A stretch of 64,000 bases of DNA from assembly GCF_010731295.1 (NCBI RefSeq), contig NZ_AP022579.1:5394001-5458000 (forward strand). Direction: 5' to 3'. The notes beneath the pieces are model-generated. The model saw only the letters and a program-made list of their open reading frames with translations. It ran no database searches and was not told the DNA's origin. This document shows positions 20,107 through 29,148 of this stretch, in pieces. The DNA is from Mycolicibacterium boenickei (GTDB taxonomy: Bacteria > Actinomycetota > Actinomycetes > Mycobacteriales > Mycobacteriaceae). A program made the translations under genes and the position numbers. How positions within the stretch are numbered: the stretch's first letter is position 1; every line of letters begins with the position of its first letter.

Positions 20107-20857
20107 GGCCCAGGAGCTGGCTGAGGCGACCGAGGTGGACATCGCCGCGGTGGCCGCGCTGCTGGCCGATCCGGCACGCTGCAAGGTGCTGCTGGCGCTC
20201 GACGACGGCCGCGCTCTGCCTGCCGGCGTGCTGGCCGAGGAAGCCGGGATCAGCCGTCCGACTGCCAGCAGTCATCTCGCCAAGTTGACCGAGGCAGGCC
20301 TGCTCACGGTCCGCACGCAAGGCCGTCACCGCTACTACCGGCTGGCCGGGCCCGAGGTCGGTGCGCTCATCGAGCAACTCGGGCGGCTGGCGCCGGTCCG
20401 GCCCGTCACCTCGCTGCGGGAGGGCACGCGTGCAGCTCGGCTGCGCTCCGCCCGAACCTGTTACGACCACATCGCCGGGCGGCTCGGGGTGCAGCTGATG
20501 GGCAGCCTGCTCGATCGCGGTGTCCTCACCGGCGGGGACGGGTGGTTTCACCCCGGCGGCACCGACCGGCTGAGCAGCCCGGGCCACGATGTGGCCTATC
20601 AACTCACCGACGACGGCCGCCGCCTGCTGTCGCAGATGGGTGTCGAATTACCCACCGGCCCTAGGCCACTGGTGCGCTACTGCGTCGACTGGACTGAGCA
20701 GCGGCACCACATCGCCGGTGGGTTGGGCCGGGCCATTCTCGACCAGTTCCTGGCCGCGGAGTGGCTGCGCCGCACTCCGCGGCACCGCGCCCTCACTGTC
20801 ACCGCTGCCGGCCGTGCCGCCCTGAACGATCGATTCGGCATCGACTGGACCGGCTGA
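20099..20857 (+). CDS. ArsR-type winged-helix regulator, two-domain
   Basis: 252 residues. An ArsR-like helix-turn-helix occupies residues 12-80 (LLADPARCKVLLALDD, GVLAEEAGISRPTASSHLAKLTEAGLL, GRHRYYRLAGPEV). The C-terminal half (from ARTCYDHIAGRLGVQLMGSLLDRGVL) is a second helical domain with another winged-helix-like end, typical of the long ArsR proteins next to MFS exporters. No CxC metal site is visible. It overlaps the exporter gene by eight bases and likely represses it through the palindromes at 18670-18709. Confidence 0.9.
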   Translation: MREAQELAEATEVDIAAVAALLADPARCKVLLALDDGRALPAGVLAEEAGISRPTASSHLAKLTEAGLLTVRTQGRHRYYRLAGPEVGALIEQLGRLAPVRPVTSLREGTRAARLRSARTCYDHIAGRLGVQLMGSLLDRGVLTGGDGWFHPGGTDRLSSPGHDVAYQLTDDGRRLLSQMGVELPTGPRPLVRYCVDWTEQRHHIAGGLGRAILDQFLAAEWLRRTPRHRALTVTAAGRAALNDRFGIDWTG

Positions 20858-20920
20858 CGCGGGCGTTCGAGAATCGCCGATCCGCTGTCAGCCGCGGCGA
20901 GGGCCACGCACAATCGAGGC

Positions 20921-21529
20921 GTGACCCGGACCTGGAGACTCGGCATACGTACCGCCCTCACCGCATTCGTCGGCACAACGCTCGCCTTCGGCTCGGCCGC
21001 CCCGGCGACCGCCGAACCCAACGGCACCGCGCCCTCCCTGCCTGCGTTCGTGCCCCATCCGTCGGACTGGTCGCCGAACTACACGGTGTTCCCCTACAAC
21101 CTGTGGCAGGTGCGGGTCATACCCGAGCAGATCGATGCTCAACGCGAGTCCTGCCAGTGGTTCAACGCCCAGTACGGCACGTTGATGGGGCAGATCGTGG
21201 GGTTCCAGAACTTCCTGGGCGGGCAGCACGACTACTGGACCGCGCCCGGCGTGCAGGCCGCGGGCGACGCCGTGAAAGCCAACGTGGATCAGTCGGCAGC
21301 GTTCCTCGATCCCCGCGCCCACACCTTGTACATCACGAATTACCCGGACCAGAGCCAGTATTCACCGCTGTACAACGGTGACTCGATCTACCACCTGTGG
21401 TATCAGCTGACGCAGATCAGCGACAAGATCGCCAAGCAACAGCCGGCCGGGGTGATCAACGCCAACATCGCGACGGCCAACGTCTACGGCAACGTGATCC
21501 GCGACTCGGGGGTGTGCAACGGGGCCTGA
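20921..21529 (+). CDS. secreted protein of unknown function (Rv3033-like)
   Basis: 202 residues. The first 31 form a signal peptide (TRTWRLGIR, hydrophobic TALTAFVGTTLAFGSAAPA, cleavage after ATA). The mature part begins EPNGTAPSLPAFVPHPSDW and is rich in aromatic residues, with two cysteines (ESCQW near residue 78 and GVCNGA at the end) that could form one disulfide. It corresponds in place to Rv3033. A GTG start at 20921 follows GAGG closely. No enzyme motif is visible. Confidence 0.82.
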   Translation: MTRTWRLGIRTALTAFVGTTLAFGSAAPATAEPNGTAPSLPAFVPHPSDWSPNYTVFPYNLWQVRVIPEQIDAQRESCQWFNAQYGTLMGQIVGFQNFLGGQHDYWTAPGVQAAGDAVKANVDQSAAFLDPRAHTLYITNYPDQSQYSPLYNGDSIYHLWYQLTQISDKIAKQQPAGVINANIATANVYGNVIRDSGVCNGA

Positions 21530-21538
21530 GCAGCCCGG

Positions 21539-22282
21539 TCAGTTGCTGTTGGCCGCCTTCTTGCGCTCGATGTCGGCCAGTGCCGCGGCGAGTTCGGCGC
21601 GCTCGGCGGCCGAGGTCTCCCAGTCCAGCTTGCGGTTCTTGACCACCTTGGCCGGCGCCCCGACGGCGATCGAGAAATCCGGGATCTCACCCTTGACCAC
21701 GGCATGAGCCCCCAGCACGCAGCCGCGGCCGATCGAGGTGTTGCGCAGGATGGTGACCTTGGCGGCGATCCAGGTGTCCGGGCCGATGCGCACCGGGCCC
21801 TTGACGATGCCCTGGTCCTTGATGGGCATCTCGATGTTGTCCATCTTGTGGTCGAAGTCGCACACATAGCACCAGTCGGCCATCAGCGCGGAGTCGCCGA
21901 GCTCGATGTCGAGGTAGGTGTTGATCACGTTGTCGCGGCCCAGCACCACCTTGTCGCCGATGCGCAGCGAGCCTTCGTGGCAGCGGATGGTGTTCTTGTC
22001 GCCGATGTGGACCCAGCGGCCGATCTCCATCTGCGCCAGTTCCGGGGTGCACTGGATCTCCACGCCCTTGCCGAGGAAGACCATGCCGCGGGTGATGATG
22101 TGCGGGTTGGCCAGCTTGAACTTCAGCAGCCGCCAGTACCGCACCAGGTACCACGGGGTGTAGGCACGATTGTCGATGACCCATTTCAGCGACGCCTTCG
22201 TCAGGAAATCGGCCTGGCGCGGATCACGCAGCCGGGAGCCACGCCAGCGCTTGTGAATCGGAGCGCCCCACATCGTCGTCAT
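21539..22282 (-). CDS. left-handed beta-helix acyltransferase (Rv3034c-like)
   Basis: 247 residues. The central 130 residues show hexapeptide repeats of the LbH fold (IGRWVHIGDKNTIRCHEGSLRIGDKVVLGRDNVI, IGPDTWIAAKVTILRNTSIGRGCVLGAHAVVKG), ending in FSIAVGAPAKVVKNR, which is typical of acetyl- or succinyl-transferases of sugars. The charged C-terminal helix ends AAALADIERKKAANSN. The M. tuberculosis equivalent lies in the MGLP gene cluster, and acylation of that glucan is a reasonable guess, not shown here. Convergent with the secreted-protein gene. Confidence 0.88.
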   Translation of the reverse strand: MTTMWGAPIHKRWRGSRLRDPRQADFLTKASLKWVIDNRAYTPWYLVRYWRLLKFKLANPHIITRGMVFLGKGVEIQCTPELAQMEIGRWVHIGDKNTIRCHEGSLRIGDKVVLGRDNVINTYLDIELGDSALMADWCYVCDFDHKMDNIEMPIKDQGIVKGPVRIGPDTWIAAKVTILRNTSIGRGCVLGAHAVVKGEIPDFSIAVGAPAKVVKNRKLDWETSAAERAELAAALADIERKKAANSN

Positions 22283-22400
22283 GGCCGGACAGCCTACGCG
22301 AGGTCAACAGGCGCATTACCGGGTCCTGCCACGTGGCCGGGTACCCTCACGTGGGCCACTCATACCAATCCCCCTGGGTGTTCGGCGACGAAAGGACATC

Positions 22401-23684
22401 GTGTTCCGGCGATACCTTGCACTGGCGGTCGCGGTGCTGTTCACAGGTCTGCTCGCCGGTTGCGAGAACACCGATTCCTGGGTGAACGCGCACGCCGCGG
22501 AAGGCTGGTCAGCGCAGTACGGAGACGCCGCCAACAGCAGTTACACCCGGTCCCACGGCCCGGAGGCGCTTCGCCTGGACTGGAGCCGATCGGTCAAGGG
22601 TGAGCTGGGTGCTCAGGTGGCGCTGAGCGCGGACAACCGCCTGGCGGTCAACGCGCAGACCGCCGGGGGCTGCTCATTGATGGTGTGGGAAGCCGACAAC
22701 AACGCCCGCCAGCGCTGGTGCACGCGTCTGGTGCTGGGCGGCGGCTGGTCCAGTCCCCTGTTCGACGGGTTCGACAACGTCTACATCGGGCAACCCGGCA
22801 CCATCCTGTCCTTCCCGCCCACCCAGTGGGTCCGCTGGCGCCAGCCGGTGATCGGCATGCCGACCACGCCCAGGCTCCTGGACGACGGCCAACTGCTGGT
22901 GGTCACCCATCTGGGCCAGGTGCTGGTGTTCGACGGACACCGCGGCACGGTCGACGGAACACCGCTGGATCTGGTTGCCGGCGTCGATCCGACCGATTCG
23001 CAGCGTGGTCTGGGCGACTGCCAGCCAGCCCGGTCGCGGTGCCCGGTGGCCGCCGCGCCCGCGTTCTCGCACCAGGCCGGCATCGTGGTGCTCAGCGTGT
23101 GGCAGCCCGGCGCCGAGGCACCGGTGCTGATGGGCTTGCGCTACCACCCCGGCGAGGAGACGCTCCTGACGCAGGAATGGACCAGCACCGCGGTCGGCCG
23201 CGGACCGCTGGCCAGCCCGGTGCTGTCGGCCGACGGTTCGACGGTGTACGTCAACGGCCGCGACCAGAAGCTGTGGGCGCTCAACTCTGCCGACGGTTCG
23301 CCGAAATGGTCGGTGCCGCTGAACTATCTGGCCCAGACCCCGCCCTCGGTGTCGCCGGACGGGCTGATCGTGGCCGGGGGCGGGCCGGAGGCCAAACTGA
23401 CCGCGGTGCGCGACGCCGGCGACCACGGTGAGGTGGCCTGGGGCCGTGACGATGTGGTCCCGCTGACCACCTCGAGCCGGGCCGGCAGTGTCGGCTACAC
23501 GATTGCCCGCGAGGGTGGCCACGGCCAGACCTTGTTGGTGTTCGACACCGCCGACGGGCACACCCTGAACGCCTACCCGGTTCCTGAGGCCACCGGCTGG
23601 CCGGTGGGGGTGTCGATCGGTCAGGATCACCGGATCGTCACCGCGACCAGCGACGGTCAGGTGTACGGGTTCGCGCCGGCCTGA
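22401..23684 (+). CDS. PQQ-like beta-propeller lipoprotein (Rv3035-like)
   Basis: 427 residues from the GTG at 22401, with GAAAGGA a few bases upstream. A lipobox LLAGC ends at Cys21, so the protein is probably anchored outside the membrane. The rest is a series of WD-like or PQQ-like blades (LDWSRSVKGELGAQVALSADNRLAV, GSPKWSVPLNYLAQTPPSVSPDGLIVAGG, VYGFAPA at the end). Such lipoproteins usually act as scaffolds; no PQQ-binding enzyme site is seen. Equivalent of Rv3035, which shares the neighbourhood of the MGLP genes. Confidence 0.85.
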   Translation: MFRRYLALAVAVLFTGLLAGCENTDSWVNAHAAEGWSAQYGDAANSSYTRSHGPEALRLDWSRSVKGELGAQVALSADNRLAVNAQTAGGCSLMVWEADNNARQRWCTRLVLGGGWSSPLFDGFDNVYIGQPGTILSFPPTQWVRWRQPVIGMPTTPRLLDDGQLLVVTHLGQVLVFDGHRGTVDGTPLDLVAGVDPTDSQRGLGDCQPARSRCPVAAAPAFSHQAGIVVLSVWQPGAEAPVLMGLRYHPGEETLLTQEWTSTAVGRGPLASPVLSADGSTVYVNGRDQKLWALNSADGSPKWSVPLNYLAQTPPSVSPDGLIVAGGGPEAKLTAVRDAGDHGEVAWGRDDVVPLTTSSRAGSVGYTIAREGGHGQTLLVFDTADGHTLNAYPVPEATGWPVGVSIGQDHRIVTATSDGQVYGFAPA

Positions 23685-23691
23685 TCCCTCA

Positions 23692-24381
23692 TCAGGCCAG
23701 GAGCGCCGCCACGGCGGACCGTGGCACGTTGGCCTGGCTGGCACCGGCGGCTTCCGGCAGCAGTTCACCCTGGCCGAAGAAGAAGATCACCGAGTCGTCG
23801 GTGATCGCAAAGTTCTGATAGTGCACGGGGTCCAGACCGACGGTTGACGGGATGGCCTGTTCGACGCCCGACTGCTTCTGCAGTTCGCGCTGCACGATCG
23901 GGAACACCACGTCCAACGGCCTGGAGCCCGGTTTGAACAGGGTGTCGAAGGTGATCGGTGCCCGCGTGGCCACGTTGTAGTTGAACGTCTTGTACCAGGT
24001 CTGCGGGTGCGCCCCGCCGACGTTCTGATAGACCTCGAACACCAGGCTCTGGGTGCGCGCCGGGGTGCCAGAACTGTACGCAGTGCCCTTGGCGTCCAGC
24101 ACGTAAGGCTGATCGCGTGAGCCGGGCATGCCCGAGACGTTGACGAATCCGTCGCGGGTCTGGGTCAGGTAAGCGGCGACGGCCTGTTGATCGGGGTAGT
24201 CGACCGGAAACGTGTAATCCAGCCTGTAGGTGGCGTTGGCGGTGTGCACCTGACACGTCTGGTCACCGTCGACGGTGCCGCCGAGGTCGGCGCAGGCCGA
24301 CTGCGCGGCCGCCAGCGGCATGCCGAGCCAGCCGAGCAGCGCACCGGCCGCCAGCAGCGCTGTCACAGGGGAAATTCGCAT
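23692..24381 (-). CDS. secreted protein, TB22.2/Rv3036c-like
   Basis: 229 residues with a signal peptide (MRISPVTALLAAGALLGWLGMPLAAAQS). The mature protein starts with two cysteines close together (ACADLGGTVDGDQTCQVHTANATY), then a domain with FDTLFKPGSRPLDVVFPIVQREL and YQNFAITDDSVIFFFGQGELLPEAAGASQANVPRS, the arrangement of the DUF3298/RsiV-like fold. The M. tuberculosis equivalent has been reported as a cell-wall-associated esterase; no catalytic triad stands out to me. GAGGA lies nine bases before the ATG. Confidence 0.85.
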   Translation of the reverse strand: MRISPVTALLAAGALLGWLGMPLAAAQSACADLGGTVDGDQTCQVHTANATYRLDYTFPVDYPDQQAVAAYLTQTRDGFVNVSGMPGSRDQPYVLDAKGTAYSSGTPARTQSLVFEVYQNVGGAHPQTWYKTFNYNVATRAPITFDTLFKPGSRPLDVVFPIVQRELQKQSGVEQAIPSTVGLDPVHYQNFAITDDSVIFFFGQGELLPEAAGASQANVPRSAVAALLA

Positions 24382-24455
24382 CGTCAGTCGTCCTCGCAGG
24401 CGATCAACTCACACCGGTGGATCCACCGGCGCGTTTCGTTCAGGGTACGTGGCCG

Positions 24456-25706
24456 TTATCGCGAAGGGCGACAAATGAATGCCGCTGCCCGGCTGGCTGC
24501 CCCGGACCCCAACCGCGCGATCACCACCGCCAGGTGCTCGGTGCCGCGCAGACGCATCCGCGCGCGCAGCGCATCGGGATCCACGTCCACGCCGCGAACC
24601 AGGATTTCCAGCGCCCCCACCGACCGAGCGGTCAGCGCGGCCTTCAGGCGGCGCTCCTGGAACTGCAGCTGTTCGAGGACCTCGAAACCACGTACCCCGG
24701 CGGGCAGCTGATCACCGGACAGGTAGGCGATGTCGGGGTCGAGCTGCCACAGTCCGTGCCGCGCCGCGTAGTGGCGTACCAATCCGGCCCGCACCACCGC
24801 CCCATCAGGGTCGACGATCCAGCGGCCGGCCGCGGCGACGGGGCAGTCGTCGGGTTCGGCGTCGCTGATCTCCTCGCGGGTGTCGAGCATGCTGGCTCGT
24901 CTGTGCACACCGGGTTCGGTCAGTCCGGGCGACCACAGGCAGGCTTCCCGCACGCTGCCGCCGACCGAGGTCACCTCGATCTCCCCGGCAAACCCCATCT
25001 TGGTGAGCTCGTCGAAATCGATTCCCGGAGCGCACTTCACCACGAGGTCTCGTTCGCGGTAGACGTCGAGAACGGCATCGAGAGCCGGGGTGTAGGCCCG
25101 TGGGTCGAAGCGACGCCGGCCGCCGGACCGCCGGGCCGGGTCGATGATCACCACGGTGTCGCGGGTGATCGGCGCGAGCGCGTCGGCCCGGCACAACGGG
25201 ACGGCGGGGCCGCCGTCATCGAGATTGTTCGCGGCCATCGCCAGCCGCACCGGATCGAGGTCGCTGCCGAGCAGCTGCGTTGTGCAATCACGCAGTGCCG
25301 CAAGCTCACTGCCGATCGAGCAGGTGGCATCGTGCACCCGGGCACCGGCCAGCCTGCGGGCGCGGTGAGCAGCCACCGGTGCGGCCGTGGCCTGTTGCAG
25401 CGCCTCATCGGTGAACAGCCACCGACCCGGGTCGTCGAACTTGGCCGCAGCCCGGCGCCGCAGCTGTACGGTCTCCACCAGGATTCCGGCCCGGTCACCG
25501 AATTGCGTTCGGACCGCGGCAATGTCGCCGACCAGGCCGGCTCCGGCAAGGCGGCGCTGGGCGACCTCAGCCAGGGCCTGGGTTCCCGCCGCCGAACGCA
25601 GATACGCGACGTGTGAGAGGTCGAACGCTACTCCACCGCTCAGGAGGGCTTTACTCCCGTGACCATCACGTTGTAGAACCAGCCCTTGGGCACCACGCGA
25701 CGCCAC
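24456..25706 (-). CDS. THUMP-like class I SAM methyltransferase (Rv3037c-like), start uncertain
   Basis: Up to 416 residues. The methyltransferase core has VHDATCSIGSELAALRD (motif I), LLGSDLDPVRLAMAANNL, VVIIDPARRSGGRRRFDP and DLVVKCAPGIDFDEL; the C-terminal 100 residues are THUMP-like. It resembles Rv3037c, which is listed with the MGLP genes; RNA or small-molecule substrates are equally possible. The start is unclear. The only standard start upstream of the conserved VAFDLSHVAYLRS is the GTG at 25706, which gives a 67-base overlap with the upstream gene. A CTG at 25643 overlaps that gene's TGA. Confidence 0.85.
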   Translation of the reverse strand: MASRGAQGLVLQRDGHGSKALLSGGVAFDLSHVAYLRSAAGTQALAEVAQRRLAGAGLVGDIAAVRTQFGDRAGILVETVQLRRRAAAKFDDPGRWLFTDEALQQATAAPVAAHRARRLAGARVHDATCSIGSELAALRDCTTQLLGSDLDPVRLAMAANNLDDGGPAVPLCRADALAPITRDTVVIIDPARRSGGRRRFDPRAYTPALDAVLDVYRERDLVVKCAPGIDFDELTKMGFAGEIEVTSVGGSVREACLWSPGLTEPGVHRRASMLDTREEISDAEPDDCPVAAAGRWIVDPDGAVVRAGLVRHYAARHGLWQLDPDIAYLSGDQLPAGVRGFEVLEQLQFQERRLKAALTARSVGALEILVRGVDVDPDALRARMRLRGTEHLAVVIARLGSGAASRAAAFICRPSR

Positions 25707-26641
25707 ACGTTGGAGTCGACCCAGCTCAGGGTGGTCCAGCTGCTGAACGCGAACTTGGCCCAGCCCCAGCCCAGGCGCCCGGGCGGCACCGCTGCCTCGA
25801 AGGTGCGCACCGGCCAGCCGAGCATCGCCGCGGTGAATTCCTCACTGGCGGTGCGTACTTCGACAGCGCCGGCGTTGGTGGCCATCCGCTCCAGGTCGGC
25901 CGGGTCGAAGGTGTGCAGGTCGACGACGGCTTCCAGCGCCGCGGCGCGGGAGGACTCGTCGAGTTCGGCCTGGGGCCGGCGCCAGCCACTCAGCCAGGGC
26001 AGCTTGGTCAGGTTGGTGGTGGCGTGCCAGGTCAGTGTGGACAGCTCGCGCGCGTACTTGTTGCCGACCGTGGTCGGCTCACCGGCGAAGACGAACCGGC
26101 CGCCGGGCCTGAGCACCCGGACCACCTCGCGCAGGGAGAGTTCGACATCCGGGATGTGGTGGAGCACGGCGTGCCCGACGACCAGATCGAAGGTGTTGTC
26201 CTCGTACGGGATGCCCTCGGCGTCGGCGACCCGCCCGTCGATGTCCAGGCCGAGGGACTGGCCGTTGCGGGTGGCGACCTTGACCATGCCCGGGGACAGG
26301 TCGGTCACCGAACCGCGCCGCGCCACCCCGGACTGCACGAGGTTGAGCAGGAAGAACCCGGTGCCGCAGCCGAGCTCGAGGGCCCGGTCGTACGGCAGGT
26401 CGCGCTGCTCGGATTCGGGGACGATCGCGTCGAACCGGCCGCGCGCATAGTCGATACACCGCTGGTCGTAGGAGATCGACCACTTCTCGTCGTAGGTCTC
26501 GGCTTCCCAGTCGTGGTAGAGCACCTGCGCGAGCTTGCTGTCATGCATCGCGGCTTCGACCTGCTCGGCCGTGGCGTGCGGGTTAGGAGTCGGCATACCG
26601 GCAATCTCGGTGTCGGCGCCGGAATCCTTGATGTCAGTCAT
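25640..26641 (-). CDS. class I SAM-dependent methyltransferase (Rv3038c-like)
   Basis: 333 residues. Motif I is RALELGCGTGFFLLNLVQ, followed by GSVTDLSPGMVKVATRNGQSLG, FDLVVGHAVLHHIPDVELSLREVVRVLRPGGRFVFAGEP, the standard UbiE/COQ5 type pattern. A C-terminal extension of about 100 residues (HTFDPADLERMATNAGA to WFYNVMVTGVKPS) suggests a large hydrophobic acceptor such as a lipid or quinone. The ATG at 26641 is chosen; an ATG at 26596 is also in frame. It begins a short run with the THUMP-like methyltransferase downstream. Confidence 0.88.
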   Translation of the reverse strand: MTDIKDSGADTEIAGMPTPNPHATAEQVEAAMHDSKLAQVLYHDWEAETYDEKWSISYDQRCIDYARGRFDAIVPESEQRDLPYDRALELGCGTGFFLLNLVQSGVARRGSVTDLSPGMVKVATRNGQSLGLDIDGRVADAEGIPYEDNTFDLVVGHAVLHHIPDVELSLREVVRVLRPGGRFVFAGEPTTVGNKYARELSTLTWHATTNLTKLPWLSGWRRPQAELDESSRAAALEAVVDLHTFDPADLERMATNAGAVEVRTASEEFTAAMLGWPVRTFEAAVPPGRLGWGWAKFAFSSWTTLSWVDSNVWRRVVPKGWFYNVMVTGVKPS

Positions 26642-26675
26642 GCAGGGCAGCCTAACGGCCGGGGTGGGGTGGGTG

Positions 26676-27347
26676 TCAGGGCCGGTCCACCACTCCGTCG
26701 ACGGCGGCCTTCGCCGCGGCCAATACGTCCACCGGATGGTCCACGAACCGCCGCGCCCAGGCCAGCGCCTCGTCGTAGACATGGTCGGGCGCCACCATCT
26801 GGTCGATCAGCCCGAGCTCCAGCGCCTCCTCGGCACCGACGAAGCGGCCGCTGAACACCAATTCCTTGGCCTTGCTGGCCCCGATGACCTCGGCCAGCCG
26901 CGCACCCCCGCCTGCGCGGGGTGCCAATCCGGCCAATATCTCGGTCGCCCCGAATTTGACGTTGTCGCCGCTGACGCGCCAATCGGCGGCCATCGCCAGG
27001 TTCAGGCCGCTGCCCAGCGCATAGCCGGTGATCGCGGCCACGGTGGGCTTGGGAATGGCGGCCACGGCCTCGATGCACTGGCGCAGCGCGGCATCGGCGG
27101 CAGCGGCCTCGCCGGTGTTCAGCGTGCGCAGCTCGGGGACGTCATCGCCGGCGCAGAAGATCTCATGACCGCCGTAGAGGATCACTGCCGAGATGTCGGT
27201 GCGCTCGCCCAGCTCGTGGGCGGCGGCGACCACCTCGCGGTACATCTGCCGGGTCAGGGCGTTGGTGGGCGGTCGCGACAGCATCAGGGTGCCGACGCGG
27301 TCCTGCTCAGGCGTCACCCCGGTGACCGCGCTGACGAACTCGTTCAC
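26676..27347 (-). CDS. enoyl-CoA hydratase/isomerase family protein (EchA17-like)
   Basis: 223 residues, shorter than the usual 255-260. The crotonase fold is visible: [11 protein letters not shown] forms part of the oxyanion hole (in place of FSAGADL), [21 protein letters not shown] is the second oxyanion segment, and [35 protein letters not shown] follows. The catalytic Glu pair of true hydratases is not obvious: the usual positions read RAGGGARL, so activity may differ. GTG start overlapping the TGA of the Nudix gene (GTGA). Equivalent of Rv3039c. Confidence 0.88.
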   Translation of the reverse strand: MNEFVSAVTGVTPEQDRVGTLMLSRPPTNALTRQMYREVVAAAHELGERTDISAVILYGGHEIFCAGDDVPELRTLNTGEAAAADAALRQCIEAVAAIPKPTVAAITGYALGSGLNLAMAADWRVSGDNVKFGATEILAGLAPRAGGGARLAEVIGASKAKELVFSGRFVGAEEALELGLIDQMVAPDHVYDEALAWARRFVDHPVDVLAAAKAAVDGVVDRP

Positions 27348-28282
27348 TGGTCGGATTCCCTGCTCCCGGGCCCGCGCCCCAGAGGCGCCCGGTGGTTCCT
27401 CGCCGCGTTGTAGCGCCCGCTGTCGAAGAATTCGATCTGCCAGCTGCCCTCGCCGAGCGAAAGGTTGGGTTCGATGGGGACGATCTTGCGTTCACTGGCC
27501 AGCACGTCGGCGACCGAGCGGCCTGCCAGCGAATTGAGCTGCGTCCAGGTAGGTGGCAGCAGGAACGAGTTGCCCTGCTCGAAGTCGTCGAGCCCGGCCT
27601 GCGGGGTACTCCAGAAGGCGCGGTCGGTCTCGGTGTTCTCGCCGTCGGCCCGCTGCCCCTCGGGCAGTGCGCCGACGAAGAAGAAGGTGTCGTAGCGCCG
27701 GGTCCGTTCTTCTTTCGGCGTGATCCAGTTGTCCCACGGCCGCAGCAAGTCGGCGCGCAGCACCAGTTTCTCGTCGCGCAGGAAATCGGCGAAGGACAGC
27801 GAGTGGTTGGCCAGGGCGGCGCGCGCTTCGCCGTAGACCGAGGCGTCGGACACGATCCCGTCCGGATTGTCGGCCGGTCCGGCGAACAACACACCGGACT
27901 CCTCGAAGGTCTCGCGGGCGGCTGCGCACACCAACGCCTCGGCCAGCCCGGTATCCACGCCGAGCCGCGCGGCCCACCACTCGGGTTCGGGTCCGAACCA
28001 GGCGATGTCGGCATTGCGGTCGCGGTCGTCGACTCCCCCGCCCGGGAACACCATCACCCCGGCCACGAACTCCATCGCCGCATGCCTGCGCATCATGAAG
28101 ACTTCGATCGATTCGGCGGCGTCGCGGACCAGCATCACCGTGGCCGCCGGACGCGGCACCAGTGGGTCGGTGCCGGTCGGCTCCTCGGGCAAGCCCTCGT
28201 CGGTGCCGGTCGACTCCTCGGGCAAGCCCACGTCGGTGCCGGTCGGCTCCCCGGGCAAGCCCTCGTCGGCCGATGTGCTCAT
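27344..28282 (-). CDS. Nudix hydrolase with N-terminal repeat tail (Rv3040c-like)
   Basis: 312 residues. The Nudix region spans [38 protein letters not shown], a long insert, then [16 protein letters not shown], the REx2EEx1G part of the Nudix box, split from the GG by about 35 residues as in NUDT7/NUDT19-like CoA hydrolases. A CoA or acyl-CoA diphosphatase role would fit the neighbouring hydratase. The first 39 residues contain three 11-residue repeats that look disordered. Both ends overlap neighbours by four bases (ATGA and GTGA), linking it to the ABC ATPase and the hydratase. Confidence 0.88.
   Translation of the reverse strand: MSTSADEGLPGEPTGTDVGLPEESTGTDEGLPEEPTGTDPLVPRPAATVMLVRDAAESIEVFMMRRHAAMEFVAGVMVFPGGGVDDRDRNADIAWFGPEPEWWAARLGVDTGLAEALVCAAARETFEESGVLFAGPADNPDGIVSDASVYGEARAALANHSLSFADFLRDEKLVLRADLLRPWDNWITPKEERTRRYDTFFFVGALPEGQRADGENTETDRAFWSTPQAGLDDFEQGNSFLLPPTWTQLNSLAGRSVADVLASERKIVPIEPNLSLGEGSWQIEFFDSGRYNAARNHRAPLGRGPGSRESDQ
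28166..28264. repeat. three tandem 33-base repeats inside the Nudix gene
   Basis: Units at 28166-28198, 28199-28231 and 28232-28264 differ at only a few bases. On the coding strand each gives [11 protein letters not shown] or a close variant ([33 protein letters not shown]). The acidic, proline-rich units sit before the folded domain and could change in number by slippage. Confidence 0.9.
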
Positions 28283-29148
28283 TCACGCCTCCTGTGCGCC
28301 GCTCGCGTCCTGGTTCGCCGGGCGAAGTAACGCCCGTCGATCACGTCCAGCGCGATCGACTGACCGAACGCCTTGGACAGGTTCTCAGCAGTCAACACCT
28401 CGGTCAGCAGACCGGACGCAACCGCCCTGCCTTCCGACAGGATCAGCGCGTGGCTGAAACCGACCGGAATCTCCTCGACATGATGGGTGACCAGCACCAT
28501 GGCCGGCGCATCGGGGTCGGCCGCCAGATCGGTCAACCGGGCCACCAACTCTTCGCGGCCCCCGAGGTCGAGGCCCGCCGCGGGTTCGTCGAGCAGCAGG
28601 AGTTCTGGATCGGTCATCAGCGACCGGGCGATCAGCACCCGTTTGCGTTCGCCTTCCGACAGCGTCCCGTAGGTGCGCTCCGCGAGGTGTTCGGCACCGA
28701 CGCTCTCCAGCATGTCGACGGCCTGGGCGTAGTCGATGTCCTCGTAGTCCTCGCGCCAGCGGCCCAGGACGGCATAGCCGGCCGACACCACCAGATCGCG
28801 CACCACCTCGGTGTCCGGGATCCGCTGTGACAGCGCCGAGCTGCTCAGGCCGACCCGGGCCCGCAGCTCGGACATGTCGGTGCGACCCAACCGTTCACCG
28901 AGCACGTACGCCGTGCCCGACGACGGGTGTTCGGTGGCGGCGGCGATCCGAAGCAGTGAGGTCTTTCCGGCTCCGTTGGGGCCGATCACCACCCAGCGTT
29001 CGTCCAGTTCGACGGTCCAGGTGATGGGCCCGACCAGGGTGTTGCCGCCGCGCCGCAGGCTCACCCTGGCGAAGTCGATCAACAGGTCGGGGTCGGTTCC
29101 GTCTTCGTCATCGCTGATTGTCGAGTCGGTGCGTTCCCCTGAGGCCAC
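28279..29148 (-). CDS. ABC transporter ATP-binding protein (Rv3041c-like)
   Basis: 289 residues. Walker A VIGPNGAGKTSLLRI, signature LSEGERKRVLIARSLM, Walker B ELLLLDEPAAGLDLGG and switch His in MVLVTHHVEEI are all intact. The ABC signature LSEGE and single-domain size fit the YlmA/ModF-like soluble ATPases, and no permease is adjacent, so transport is not assured. The GTG at 29148 gives a 70-base overlap with the end of the YczE-like gene; a TTG further in (L of DLLIDFARV) is an alternative. It overlaps the Nudix gene by four bases. Confidence 0.88.
   Translation of the reverse strand: MASGERTDSTISDDEDGTDPDLLIDFARVSLRRGGNTLVGPITWTVELDERWVVIGPNGAGKTSLLRIAAATEHPSSGTAYVLGERLGRTDMSELRARVGLSSSALSQRIPDTEVVRDLVVSAGYAVLGRWREDYEDIDYAQAVDMLESVGAEHLAERTYGTLSEGERKRVLIARSLMTDPELLLLDEPAAGLDLGGREELVARLTDLAADPDAPAMVLVTHHVEEIPVGFSHALILSEGRAVASGLLTEVLTAENLSKAFGQSIALDVIDGRYFARRTRTRAAHRRRE

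Noticed and set aside
28166..28264. Short regularly spaced repeats as a possible CRISPR array
   Set aside because: The units are directly tandem with no spacers and lie in frame within a Nudix gene.
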